Part shown: piece after piece, positions 25,031 through 37,000 of the stretch
Position numbering within the stretch: the first letter of the stretch is position 1
Layout of the letters: every line of letters begins with the position of its first letter
Assembly: GCA_022495995.1 (NCBI GenBank)
Contig: JAFEMH010005374.1
Span: 1-64,000 of the forward strand
DNA from: Adenophora triphylla var. japonica
Lineage: Eukaryota; Streptophyta; Magnoliopsida; Asterales; Campanulaceae
DNA: 64,000 nt
Direction: 5' to 3'
The notes under the pieces: model-generated
What the model was told of the DNA's origin: nothing
What the model saw: only the letters and a program-made list of their open reading frames with translations
Database searches by the model: none
Translations under genes and position numbers: made by a program

Positions 25031-26148
25031 AAATTTGTTATTAGCTGACATGCTATTGAAATAGAATTTCATTAAAATAAAAGTATCATTTTGAATTAAG
25101 ATTTTAATAAAATAAAATAAAATATTAAAAGACAACAATTAGTTTGAGATGAGTAGTAGATGCAAAATTTAATGGTAAAAATGGAAAGATGTAACTAGGG
25201 TGTGGCCGAAGCTTAAAAAGGGCCGGCAGCACAGCCTTGCAAAGACAAAGGCAAAGGAAGGAATTACATATTCCATATCCGTCTCTTCACGTTACCATGT
25301 CGACGATGTTGTAGCAGGGCGGATTCAGCACGGCGGATTCAACCCTATTTGATATGGGCTCCTCCAATCCACCTTATAATTTTGAAATTTTTTAATTTTT
25401 TTTTTACCTAAGTCAATGACTATATGTAACTTTTTTTTATATATGCAATTATTTTTTACTATTTTATTGTTTACAATATTTTTTAAATATTAAGCCCATA
25501 CGATTTCAAAATCCTGGATCCACGTCTGTGTTGTAGATGTAAAAATTAATTAATGTATGTATGTAATATACTCTCCGCTCTCCGTTCCAAAATATAAGTC
25601 ATCTTAAAATTGTCAATTTGTTTTAAAGTATAACTCATTTTGGCTAATTTTCTATTTTCTTTTCTCTATAAATATTAACTGCATATTGATTAATATTATA
25701 TTCTTTCATGCTAATCTATTTAATATTTGGTAAAAGATAAAATAAAAATGATAACTAAATAATCACAGTTAAATTAAAAATTCCAACAATATTAAAGAGG
25801 AATCTAAAAAATTTTAAAAAGTAAAAATATTATTACTATAATTACACTTGCTTTATTATATATGTGTGGAAAGCTTTAAAATATCTGATACGTTGGATCA
25901 AAGGGAGTAGAATTATAGAAATGATCATTAACCTTTCCCTCTAATTAAAGAATTTCATTTTCTCTTTCCGTCTCGTCACATGAGCTTACAAAAACTATCT
26001 TATTGCTTGAACTTGTAAAATTCAATTTAGGCAAATTTTTATTATTTAATAATTTAGTAGGGCCCACGTGTAATACTCACAACAATTATCTATCAACTAT
26101 TTTTAATTTTCTAACTATCAATTCTCGTAACACATCAATTTTAATATA
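25031..26148. other. AT-rich intergenic DNA, nothing recognised
   Basis: Low-complexity AT-rich sequence with a degenerate CTCTCCGTTCCAAAATATAAG start (about 25575) that may be the relic of a Stowaway element ending near 25908. No gene. Confidence 0.5.
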
Positions 26149-26434
26149 TACTCCCTCCGTCCGCCTAGTAAGTTCACACTTACTGTTTACACGTTAATTA
26201 AGGAGGGAGTATTATATTGAAAGTGTTGTGAGTGTGAAAATAAAATAGGAGAGAGAATGAGTGGAGGGAATAGTAAATTATAATGGTTTGTGAGTATTAA
26301 AATAATGTAGGAGAGAGAATGAGTGGAGAGAATAGTGATTTAAGGTTTCCTTTTTAGAAAAGAAACAAAGTGTGAACTTTGTAAACGGACGCCCAAAATA
26401 GAAAGTGTGAACTTTGTAAGCGAACGGATGAGCA
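26149..26434. mobile_element. Stowaway-like MITE
   Basis: TACTCCCTCCGTCCGCCTAG at the left. The right end is decayed (AAGCGAACGGATGAGCA), but the inner arms AAGTTCACACTT and AGTGTGAACTTT pair, and one arm is duplicated at 26370 and 26405. Confidence 0.65.
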
Positions 26435-27018
26435 TTTTTTTTTGCGTTTTACTAATGGTTATTTAACGAGCTTGGTTCGGTAGAAGTAATACAATTAAAA
26501 CTCATCATTAACATAAGAAAGCGTGGAGAAATATGGTAGGCTTGTACTGTACACGTGGTCTGACAAGAATGCCTACCGAACACTTTTTAATTAGGTGACA
26601 TTTGATTTTTTTAAAGTGTTAAATGCAGAAATTTGATTTTACGTTGAAATTTGACTGAATTGATAAGAGGTAACGTCTGAAAACTGATTTCTAAATTACT
26701 CAAACTGTTTGAATATTCATCTAAATTCACATCTGAAATTAATGTTACCACATTTAATGGATTAGAGAGATGAAATGAATGCTTATTGATCTAGTGTTTG
26801 AGTTGGGTATTTTTTATATTATGAGTTTATGAAAGAGATATATATGAAATAAATAAATTAAGAGGCAAATAAGTGATAGTTTTATATCTGTAAATTAAGT
26901 AGAAAATAAGAGGCATTCAAATCTGAATGGAGAAAAAAAAAATAAACAGTCTGAATTGCATTATGTCTGATGCACCTACCTATTCAAATCTGAATAAGAG
27001 CTGAAGATGAAAAACAAA
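26435..27018. other. Intergenic DNA with TTCAGATTTGAAT-type repeats
   Basis: Short words such as ATTCAAATCTGAAT recur (26900-27000) and CTACCGAACACTTTTTAATT appears at 26571. It may be an old hAT-like MITE but ends are not defined. No gene. Confidence 0.35.
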
Positions 27019-27290
27019 TACTCCCTCTGTCCCATTACAATTCACTCACTTACTGTTCACGCGCAGATTAAGAAAAAAATAATGATATCAATGTTGCGAG
27101 TGTAAAAGTAAAATAGGAGAGAGAACGAGTGAAGAGAATAGTAAATTATAATGGTGTCGTGAGTATTAAAATAATGTAGGAAAGAGAATGAGTGAAGAGA
27201 ATAGTGATAAAAAATTTTCATTTTAGAAAATGTGTGATTTATAGTGGGACGCTCGAAAAGAAAAGTGTGTAATTTGTAATGGGTAGAGTA
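27019..27290. mobile_element. Stowaway-like MITE
   Basis: TACTCCCTCTGTCCCATTAC at the left and GTAATGGGTAGAGTA at the right, TA flanked, with the usual GAGAGAGAATGAGTG body. A long antisense open frame across it is a by-product. Confidence 0.8.
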
Positions 27291-28279
27291 AGTAGTTACT
27301 GAATTTCTTACGTGGAGTGGAAAACATTTTATTAACAAATCACATGGAATGAAAGTGGGTGCCACAACATAACCATAGTAAGAGGAAGACACCTGGATAG
27401 TTGATGTTTCTCAGATACCGTACAAAATCGAATAATTGGAAGGGCTTTAAATAATGTGCACTTCCCTCAACATGTGAATCGTGATTGGTATGGAGCCCTG
27501 CCCGGGCATGAGGCAATTTTTTTAAGTTAGGGGAATATTCAAAATTTTACTTCCCGAGTCTCTATTTTTTTTGTTTTTTCGCCGCATTTGCTTTTTTATT
27601 TTTTATGGTCAGCATAATTTTTCAATTAAATATTAATAATAATTTAAAAATTATTACTGATAAAATATTAAGTGATTATCAATTAAAAAATATTTTTTAT
27701 TTAAATAATTAAATTGTCATTAATATTTAATCAAAATTTATTAGCATTAATTATAAAAACATTAATTTGACTTCACTACTATGCACGAAGCATTAACATA
27801 TATAGCCATGGTCATTTATGACCAATGACCATGAGGCCCATGACAATGGCCATCACCCGGCCATAAATGCCCAACCACTCTGTTCTTTCACTCGAAAGAA
27901 AGTTTCAAATTATAGGAAAACTAGTAAAAGTATGTGTCCGAGAATACGTAATATTTTTTAATTAAAAGTGAGGATAAAATGGAAAAGAAATAATTTAGTG
28001 AGGGTAAAATGAGAAAAAAATTTTAGGCACTATTCATATAATTATTCATCCCACTTTCCTCATTTATACTATAAATTTGTAAATTTTCTTAAATTATGAT
28101 CAAGAAAATTTGACTATATAAATGAAAATCTAAAAAGTGTTATGAATTCACCGATAAAAGTGCTTTCAAAGTTATTTTTAAGTTTTTCATAATTAATTTC
28201 TGTAAATTTTTAATTAAAATGCAAATAAATTGATAAATTTTTCTTTAACTTTAAACTTTTTAAACTTTCAGGTGACACA
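27291..28279. other. Intergenic DNA, no gene seen
   Basis: AT-rich. Around 27800-27870 there are dense inverted words (GGCCATGGTCATTTATGACC-like, TGACCATGAGGCCCATGACA) that could fold, but I cannot assign them. Confidence 0.4.
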
Positions 28280-28539
28280 TACTCCCTCCGTCCCGCAAAA
28301 CTTTACTCTTTTACTGTTGAGAACGGAAAATAAGGAATAATCTTATTAAAGTAGGTGTTGTGAGTGGGAGGAGAGAGAATGAGTGGAGAGAATAGTAAAT
28401 TTAAATAGTGTTGTGAGTATGATAAGTGGATCCCATGAATAAAAAAGTATTAAAATTATTTTTTTTTAGGAAAGTGTGACTTTAAAGTGGGACGCCCAAA
28501 ATAGTAAAAGGGGTAATGTTTTATGGGACGGAGGGAGTA
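28280..28539. mobile_element. Stowaway-like MITE (first of an adjacent pair)
   Basis: TACTCCCTCCGTCCCGCAAA at the left, TTTTATGGGACGGAGGGAGTA-type right end, TA flanked. Confidence 0.85.
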
Positions 28540-28551
28540 TGGACTAGCATA

Positions 28552-28769
28552 TACTCCCTCCGTCTCATTTGAAGCTTCACCTTTTGTCAAAATGGGTGTC
28601 CCGTTAAAAGTTTCATCTTTTCTAAAATGGCAAAAAATCTTTACTATTCCACCCACTCATTCTCCCTCCTATTTCACTTTTATACTCACAACATTTTTCA
28701 AATTTACTATTTTCTCCACTCATTTTCTTTTTTATTTTACTTTTATACTCACAATACTTTCTCCACTAA

Positions 28770-28802
<33 letters not shown>

Positions 28803-28846
28803 GTGACCCTTCAAAATGATGAAGCAATAATTGGACCGAGGGAGTA
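28552..28846. mobile_element. Stowaway-like MITE (second of an adjacent pair)
   Basis: TACTCCCTCCGTCTCATTTG at the left and ATTGGACCGAGGGAGTA at the right. It holds a run of about 29 T residues, and lies 12 bp from the previous element and about 90 bp before Helitron copy 1. Confidence 0.85.
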
Positions 28847-29555
28847 TGTTTCATAAACAACCGTGGTTATGAATATCCCGCGCCACTATCATCGTCGTTA
28901 TCATCGCATTTTCAACCCCTGCAAATCATAATATAAAATCTATACTATAGTATTTTAAAGTAGGATAAAATTGACATGGTTTTGACACCTAAGGGCAGAT
29001 TTGATTTCTCTTGCTTCTCAGCATTCCATGTCATGTGACTGTACATTTCCATGTGATTTTCCAAATTCGCACCAATAGTTAAGTACTTTGGAATAGGGTT
29101 TTAGAAGTGTAAATAGATATTGTTTAAATAGGAATATTCATTGAATATTACCAGTAGAAATGTGAATAGAAATAAGTTGATCTTACTTTCATATGTGCTT
29201 ATGTTTATTTTAGATGTGTAATATTAATCTAGATAGATGCCATATATATAGTGTGCATGCTTGATGTTTGACATTGTTTTTATCACAGGAATAATTGTGT
29301 CATTCAATAGAGATTGTCCCTTCGTTTCATGTACCTGACAATTGGAAATGACAATTGGAAAAGAAGCGGTTTTAGAACATGAAAAAGCATTGCATTTAAT
29401 ATATTGTAAATCTATTCATATGACTAAATATCTCATTTAAGTTAAACCCTTTGATATGTCCGACCACAACTCTTCTCCCACATGAAGACCTATATAAAGG
29501 ATTCGAAGACATTGGTGTGATTATAACTCATCTTTTCAACTTACCGAATCCTACA

Positions 29556-32164
29556 ATGGCCAACCGTCGCCTTTTAGTGTCACAATTGCGAAGGGAAGGC
29601 AACACAAAATTCATTTTTAGGGTTGTACGCCTTTGGCCAACTTATAACCCAAGGAAAAATGGGGAGCTCATGAGCCTGGATTTAGTTGCGATCGACGAAC
29701 GGTTTTCCCTACTCTCATGTGTTTTATTTTTCGCGTATTTATATTTGTTTCATTTCCCCCATCTGTGTATCGCTTTCTAAAGTTACATTCTCATTTTGAA
29801 TGTTTATTTCGGATGCATCAATACATTGTTCTATTCGAAGTAAGTTCGTGCCCGACTTTAATGGATTGTTGAAAGAAGGAGGATTTTATTCGCAAAAAAC
29901 TTCAATGTTGAATTGGCAAAACCCACCTTTCGCGTGGTTCCCGTCAATTATATTGTTTTGTTTCGATGGTGCCACCTATTTGGAAGAGCTAATCTCCAAA
30001 TTGCCCGCCATCAACCGCTATAATTTCAATTTAGTTTCCTTTGCTAGCTTGGAGAGAGTTAGTGACTGTAATAGGAATTTATGTGGTATGATCATATTCT
30101 CATGATTTCTAATGTCTAGGTATTTTCATTAATTTATTACACTATTATTCTTACGTGAAAATATTGTATGGTTCTTTATGCAGATGTGATTGGTTATGTT
30201 GTCGGGATTTCACCCGTCGGACAGAGAGTTTCCCACCATCAAACAATTTCTCTACAATATCTGGATATTCAGGATGAAAGGTTTATTTTTATTTTAAATA
30301 GGTTTTCCCTTAATATTGTGTTCAAAATTTAGTTACTATTGTCATTGGTTTATTTTGTAGTAACAATAAAAAGAGAGTTACCGTTTGGGGTGAGGATATG
30401 ATTAAGCTGGTAACAAATATGTCAAAGTCCAAAAGTAAGGTTTGGATAATCACTTCCACCATTGTGAAGTTGGAAACAAATGGTACGTTTCATGATTAAT
30501 ATATACTCCCTCCGTCCCTAAATGATAGTCCTATTTTACTTTTCAAACATTTTAAAGTTATATTATAAGTTTAGAAAGTTTAGTGATTTTGAAGGTTTAA
30601 TTTTGAAAATGAGACCATTTTTTTTGGGACAAAGGAAAAGGGGAAATGAGCATATCATTTTGGGGACAGAGGGAGTGTTTATATTGATAGTCTGCCATTG
30701 TAATATTGCTCAATATTATGCCACATATATTAATTTTCTTATTTTGTTGCAGTGATACTTTCTTATCAACCGGCGAAAGCTACACAAATTTATATAGATC
30801 AATGTATTGATGAAATTAAAGACTTTGTTGATAGGTACTTTTTGTAAACTCCAAAAACTGAGTGCCTAAAGTTGTAGGTTGTTGATATACTCTATGTTTT
30901 ATCCACTTGATTATACAGATTGGGAGAAGTTGGTCTCGATGAGGAGGTTGGTAAAATTCCCATGCACGATACTTTTGTTTCGCGCCAAGACTTTGAGAAG
31001 AATAAACGAACTATTAGCTCAGTGTTGGAAACTCTTTCAAATGGCGAAAATTTTGTAAGGAGATTGTTTACTCTAAGATTATTTACATGCCATAAGCACA
31101 AGTTGATTTTTAAATGGTTTTGTTCACAGGCGGTTCCGTTATTTGTATGTGGACGTATCCTAAGTATTGGTGAAAGCAATGGTTGGAAATATAATTCTGC
31201 TCCGCCAACGTATGCAAGGCTAAGCTAGGAATAAAGGACGGAAAATTGCATTGCAATAACCGTGGATAAGCCCGAACCTTATCCATTGCTCCGGTAAGTT
31301 GTAAATTCTTTTTACGTATATTTTATTCATACATGTATAATCGTAACATCACTTTGAAATATTATCTAAAAATAATTATGTCTAGGTATCGGGTCGAGAT
31401 TGAGATTGATGATGAGCAAGATGGTGTGTTAAATTGTGTCATGTTTGACCGCGAGGTCGAGAAATTGATTGTTGTCAAAGCGCCAGACCTTGCACAACTT
31501 GACTATGAGGTTATAAACTCTTTAAACCCTAAATTTCATTATATTTTTTTTCTATCTTTCTTACTATTATTTTTTAAATATAATTATGAATGTGTCTGAC
31601 ATGATACAAAGAAGGTTTCCAAATACCAATTCCAAAACAAACTACGTAATCGATAGGGAAGAAACATATATTCCAATTAAAGTTTAATGAGAAAAGCCGA
31701 GGAACTTCAAAAGAAAAATTCACAGTTGCAAGGATTCTCAATGAGTCTGAAATAAAGGCCGATGTTAACAACAAGGTACCTGATAATTGGATTTTGTTTA
31801 TTTCTTCCTGTACTTAACATGAAAATTGACATATCTCATTTACTTATAAGGGGAAAAAAATAAAAGAAGAAGATGTTGATACTATTATACTCAAGACACC
31901 AGCAATGCTTGAAAAACGATCAGCAAGGATATTAAGGTATCCTCTTTCTCAAAAGTCCAATAATTTGTCTCTACATATATACATAAATCTCTTCTATACA
32001 TAAATATGTTATTATACTCATTGAATATTCTTGAAAAAATCTCTCAATTCTACTGATCAGGCAGTGTAGAGTTTGAAGCTGAAGATGGAGCAATGGTGAC
32101 TGGTGAAGAGCTTGAAGAAACTACTGTTAAGGCAAAGAAAGCAAGGAAGAATTTGAAGTTTTGA
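29556..32164 (+). pseudogene. RPA70-like ssDNA-binding protein gene of Helitron copy 1 (frame interrupted)
   Basis: The same exon set as the copy 2 gene is visible: OB-fold exons giving FVPDFNGLLKEGGFYS, then DVIGYVVGISPVGQRVS, then a C-terminal OB fold. Frameshifts occur where copy 2 has CAG or CTG: near 29585-29605, 29700, 29811, 29892 and 29953, and at the zinc-binding loop (31195-31275), where the cysteines TGC/TGT fall out of frame. Plant Helitrons often carry such RPA1-type genes, thought to act with Rep/helicase on single-stranded intermediates. Whether the gene is truly dead is uncertain, because the damage follows a suspicious sequence context. Confidence 0.75.
30504..30677. mobile_element. 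MITE nested in the RPA-like gene intron, copy 1
   Basis: TACTCCCTCCGTCCCTAAAT at the left and ATTTTGGGGACAGAGGGAG at the right; the right TA has become TG in both Helitron copies. It lies within an intron of the RPA-like gene. Confidence 0.75.
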
Positions 32165-32489
32165 TTTATTTATCATGTCGGAAGCAAATGGACTTTTAAA
32201 TGCTTGACAAGTTTTACATGGCTGTTGTGGAGCCTTTTTTTTTCTCTTGCTTTCTGAATAAGAATAAATAATGTCCATGTTTGCAGCTATGGGAATAATA
32301 TTATTTTTTTTTTGTTATTTTTGTAATTCTCCTTTTATTGTTAGAAATATATAATATCTTCAATAAGTTGATATGATTTACATGCAATTATTTAGTCCTA
32401 TTTGTTTTTCACTTATTTTTTCCACCCGAGTTTTTTTTGATATATAATATCAACAATGTGAATTCTGATTTTTTTTTTAAAAAAAATAT

Positions 32490-32840
32490 GCGTAATCCGC
32501 CCAAATGGCTCAAGAAATGGCCCACAAGCTCCCAGGGCCAGCTCGGCCGAGCATGGCGAAGACGCGGCCGAGTGTGGCCAAGCAGAAACTCCACAATCGC
32601 GCATGCCTTGCACGGCCGAGGCACCAACACTACACGGGTGAGCCAGCCGCGTTTTGCTCGGACGAGCTCCTTCAAGCCTCGGCCGAGCATATCCAAGCAG
32701 AAACCTCCCCCAAATAACCACACTTTGCACTGTCGAGTCCCAATAGCTGCACGGGCGTGCCAGCCCTTGCATGGCCGTGCTGAATTCCAAGCATGCCCAT
32801 GCACCTTGACCCAAAAACCACCAAAACCCAGAAAAAAAAT
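32490..32840. repeat. GC-rich block with CGGCCGAG words, copy 1
   Basis: This is a sharp GC-rich island in AT-rich Helitron DNA, with repeated CGGCCGAG, CGGCCGTGC and CACGGGCGTG-type words. Open frames exist on both strands, but they differ between copies and show no domain. It may be a captured fragment of another repeat. Confidence 0.6.
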
Positions 32841-33060
32841 GCCCCATGTCAACGTCGAACCGAATATATGCCCAAACCATTAATAAAGTAGTATTATAAA
32901 CTTTCCTTTTAAGGAAGTGTGACTTACCAATGGGCCGGGACACCTAAGATGACATAGTGGGTAAGGTTCTCTAGGATCGAGGGAGTACTAATTAGTCTTC
33001 ATCAAAAGTGCTTTTATTTTTATTTATTTGAAATTAAACCTTTTATTCGCTTTTAATGTT

Positions 33061-33800
33061 GCTTTGAATCTTTTTACATTCGTTGACTTCCTCGAAAGAG
33101 TTGCATGATTCATTAGAGATAGAAAGGCATTTTTGATAAATATTTAGAGTCATATATATAGTAGCTAGAAAAGAAAAATGATATTTGTATGGTCTTCATA
33201 TGAAGTTCATTGTACCGGGTACATTTAGGGTTAGACGAAAGAATGAAAGAATAATATATTATGCGTTTAAATGATAAAAATAGACATTAAATTTTTTAAT
33301 GCTTTGAATATAGCTTTAAAACTGTTTACATTAATTGTCTTCTTGCAAAGAGTTGCATGATTTATTAGAGATAGAAAGACATTTGAGGTTAATATAAAGA
33401 GTAAAATAAATAGAAGCTAGAAAGACAAATGATATTTGTATGATTTTGCCATTATGTTGTACAGTAAATCATTCCAAATAATCCATTATCACGTAATACA
33501 AACGGCCATTGAAATATAATCGGCCATTGAAATATAACTGTAAAGTGTCTATCTTAAATTTTTTAATGGTTTGAATATAGCTTTAAAACTTTTTACATTA
33601 ATTGTCTTCTTGCAAAGAGTTGCATGATTCATTAGTGATAGACATTTCAGGTTAATATTAAGAGTCAAATATATAGAAGCTAGAAAGACAAATGATATTT
33701 GTATGATTTTGTCATTATGTTGTGCAATAAATTGTTCCAAATAATCCATTATCACGTAATACAAACGGCCATTGAAATATAACTGTAAAGTGTCTACCTA
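33061..33800. repeat. Three tandem units of about 240-265 bp between the two Helitron genes, copy 1
   Basis: Units begin GCTTTGAATC (33061), GCTTTGAATA (33301) and GGTTTGAATATAG (33567). Each continues through TTTACATT, AAAGAGTTGCATGATT and AAATGATATTTGTATG. The words CACGTAATACAAACGGCCAT follow units 2 and 3. Confidence 0.85.
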
Positions 33801-34007
33801 TCTTCATGTAACCTTCATATTGTTTACGAGTACTTTAGAAGTCTATAGATATATAAATTCTTAAATTTATTCATTTTACTACTACTCATAACATTCAGTT
33901 TCTTTGAAATCTATAGCTCTTAATCTGATCACAGGGTTCATTTTCCACTGTCATCTGGGGGCATCAAAGTTAAATTGGTAATCAACTCCCGAAGAAAAGG
34001 CTAGGAA

Positions 34008-37000
34008 ATGAAAAGGAAACGAGGACGTTGTCCTAAAAGTCAGCAGGAACTAAAAATAGGTACAATTTATAAACTCCATATGTTGATTGTATTCTACTTC
34101 ATATGTGCCAAATTGATAGTCCCAATTCTCCTTTTTCTTTGTCCTAAAAAGTCTCATTTACAAAATTAAAGCTTCAAAATCACCAAACTTCCAAAGCTTA
34201 TAATATAACCTTAAAATGTTTGAAAAGTCAATTGGACTAACATTTAGGGATTGAGGGAGTATAACCTTTGGCATCTAATAATATACTTCTCTATGTTAAA
34301 TAGATATCCCTCCGAAAGAAATTGCGAGACGTAGCCGACTTATTCGGCGAAGAAAAATGAATGAAAGAAAGGGTTCAATGGATGTTGTTCAAAAGATCGA
34401 TGATATTCTTTTAAATGAGTATAACATGAATCATATCTCAGGTAATGCAAGTGATAGTTGCAAGCTGAATAGAGCAAGAGTTTGGAAATTTGCAAGTTAT
34501 TTCGAAATGTAAACGAATCATTATAATTGGAAAATAACATCTTGATTGTATATTTTAGATGATTGTGATTCGCAAATGGAAAACTTGGAAAAAATCTCCT
34601 CACAAGACAATACTAGAGTCAAGTTACATACCTTTGCTGGTGGTAAAAATGTTGTTGGCCAATCTTCAAATATTAGTTCAACAGGTATGCGAGAACGAAA
34701 TTCTACAAACATAATTTTCAACCGAGAATTCATATTTTTAGTATGTTAATTTTTTTTAAAAGCACATGAAAAATATTTAAGTCAAACCATGTTTTTGCCA
34801 TCTAGATAAAGCCCAATATGCACGACAAAGAAGAAAAGAACGGAGGATTATCTTGGCAAATCGGAAACTGAGTATGGCTCAGCTGCCCATTACGTCATCA
34901 GCTGGTGCAAGCCAATCGCGCCGTAGATTTCTCACTGCTGAGGGTAAACTTTATTCTGCATAAAAATGAGTATCAAATTATTAACATATATTAATAACCT
35001 CTAATAAAGTAATACTCTCTTCTACACAAATATTCTCGTTGAAACATCATACTATGGTGCTCCAGATTATGAATGCAGATATTGTGGAGCGCTTTTTGGC
35101 ATAGGGAGAGACTTAAAAGAGTCAAACATAGTTATCCTATTTACGGCCTCTGTTGCATTGATGGAAAAGTTCAATTACCAAAGAGGAATAATCCACCCGA
35201 GCCATTAAAGTCATTGTTAGAAGGTTGCAATGGAATGGAGTCCACAAAATTTCTCAACAACATTAGAGCTTATAACTCTATGTTCTCTATGACTTCCATG
35301 GGTGGGAAGGTGGACAACTCTATTAACAACCAAGGGAATGTTTATACTTACACGATAAGTGGTGAAAACTACCACGTAATTGGCTCACTATTACCTTTGG
35401 AAGGTCACCCGCAAGTTTTTTACAGCCTTTATGTACATGACACGGAGAATGAAACCGAGAATCGGCTTAGAGCCGTTAATCGAATAGTCCTAACCATGAA
35501 TTAGACTCGACATTGTTAACCTGCTTAACTCGTATGTTGAATAATCATAATGAATTGGTTAAGGCTTTTAGAAGTGCACGAGATTGGTACTTAGAAAATA
35601 GAAGCCTTGACTTCTCTCTTAGGTTGATTAAGAAAAGATCATATCGATCGTCAATATAATTGTCCAACATCGTCGAGGTTGCAATGTTGATTGTTGGAGA
35701 TATGGAAAGTACTAATGGCGAAAGAGACTTGATTATTCAATCTTCTCGATGGGATTTTGAAACGGATCGGCTGACTTGCATCCTTCTTTTATGGCATTAC
35801 AATATCCGCTTTTATTTCCTTATGGAGAAGATGGATTCCATACGTAAATACCGTACATCGTAAATAGTGGCAAGCGAAAAACAAAAAGAAAATTTGTCAC
35901 AAATTGCCTAGAGAGTACTATTCATACATTTTCCAACATCGCGTAAACGAAGGTTTTACTATAGAGTGTAGTGGAAGATTAGGCCAACAATATGTTGTTG
36001 ATTGTTACACCCAAATTGAACAAAGATAGATTGCGATGGCTAAAGAAAAATCAAGGGAATTTACGTACGGATCTTTATCTAATGTGTATGATGCTCTTCG
36101 AAAAGGAGATGTGGATTCCTCAAAAGTTGGCATGAGAACAATATTACCCTCAAGTTTTACAGAAGTCCTAGATATATGATGCAAAATTATCAAGATGCAA
36201 TGGCTATTTGTCGTACTTATGGAAATCCGCATTTCTTTATAACATTTACTAGCTAATCCAAATTGGAAAGAAATCAAAGATTTATCATGTGTGAATCACA
36301 GTGGCAGTAAACCGTGAGAAACGTGACCCGATGTCGAGTCTCGAGTTTTCAAGATGAAATTAGAAGAAATGATACATGATATAGTCAATAATGGTATTTT
36401 TGGCAGAGTGGAAGCAGTATTTGATCCTTTACATTTTTTAAGTTATAAGTCGCTAATTAAATTGAACTTTATACTTATTTTCTCTTTAACAAGGATTTAT
36501 ACGATTGAATTTCAAAAGCGAGGTTTACCACATGCACACATCATATTTTGGGTGGATGAAAGTTCAAAGTTAAATTCTAATGAACAAGTTGATTCAATAT
36601 TTCAAATTTCAAATACCCGATCCATTGATTGATCCAATTGGTTACGATGCCGTGAAACAATTTATGATGCATGGCCCTTGTGGTCATGCTAATACAAGCT
36701 CTCCGTGTATGATTGATGGTATGTCTTTCTTTGATGTATGTAGTTAACATTATGAGATACCTAGAAATTTAACAAGTTATTTTTCTCTTTGACAGCAATT
36801 GCTCCAAAAAATTCCCAAAAGCATATCAAAAACAAACTACCGTTGATGAAAATGGCTATCAGGTTTATAGTATGAGGGATACAGCATTACAAGAGGAAAA
36901 GAATGGAATAAATCGACAATAGATTTGTTACACTTATAATGTATATTTATTGGTTAAGTACCAAAGTCATATCAATGTTGAAGCATGTAACAAGTCCAAG

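Noticed and set aside
27057..27392. 111-codon minus-strand frame
   Set aside because: It is the AT-rich arm of a Stowaway-like MITE read through.
32409..32943. Long open frames of up to 176 codons on both strands of the GC-rich Helitron block
   Set aside because: Stops are rare simply because of GC-rich composition; three frames are open together and no domain is visible.
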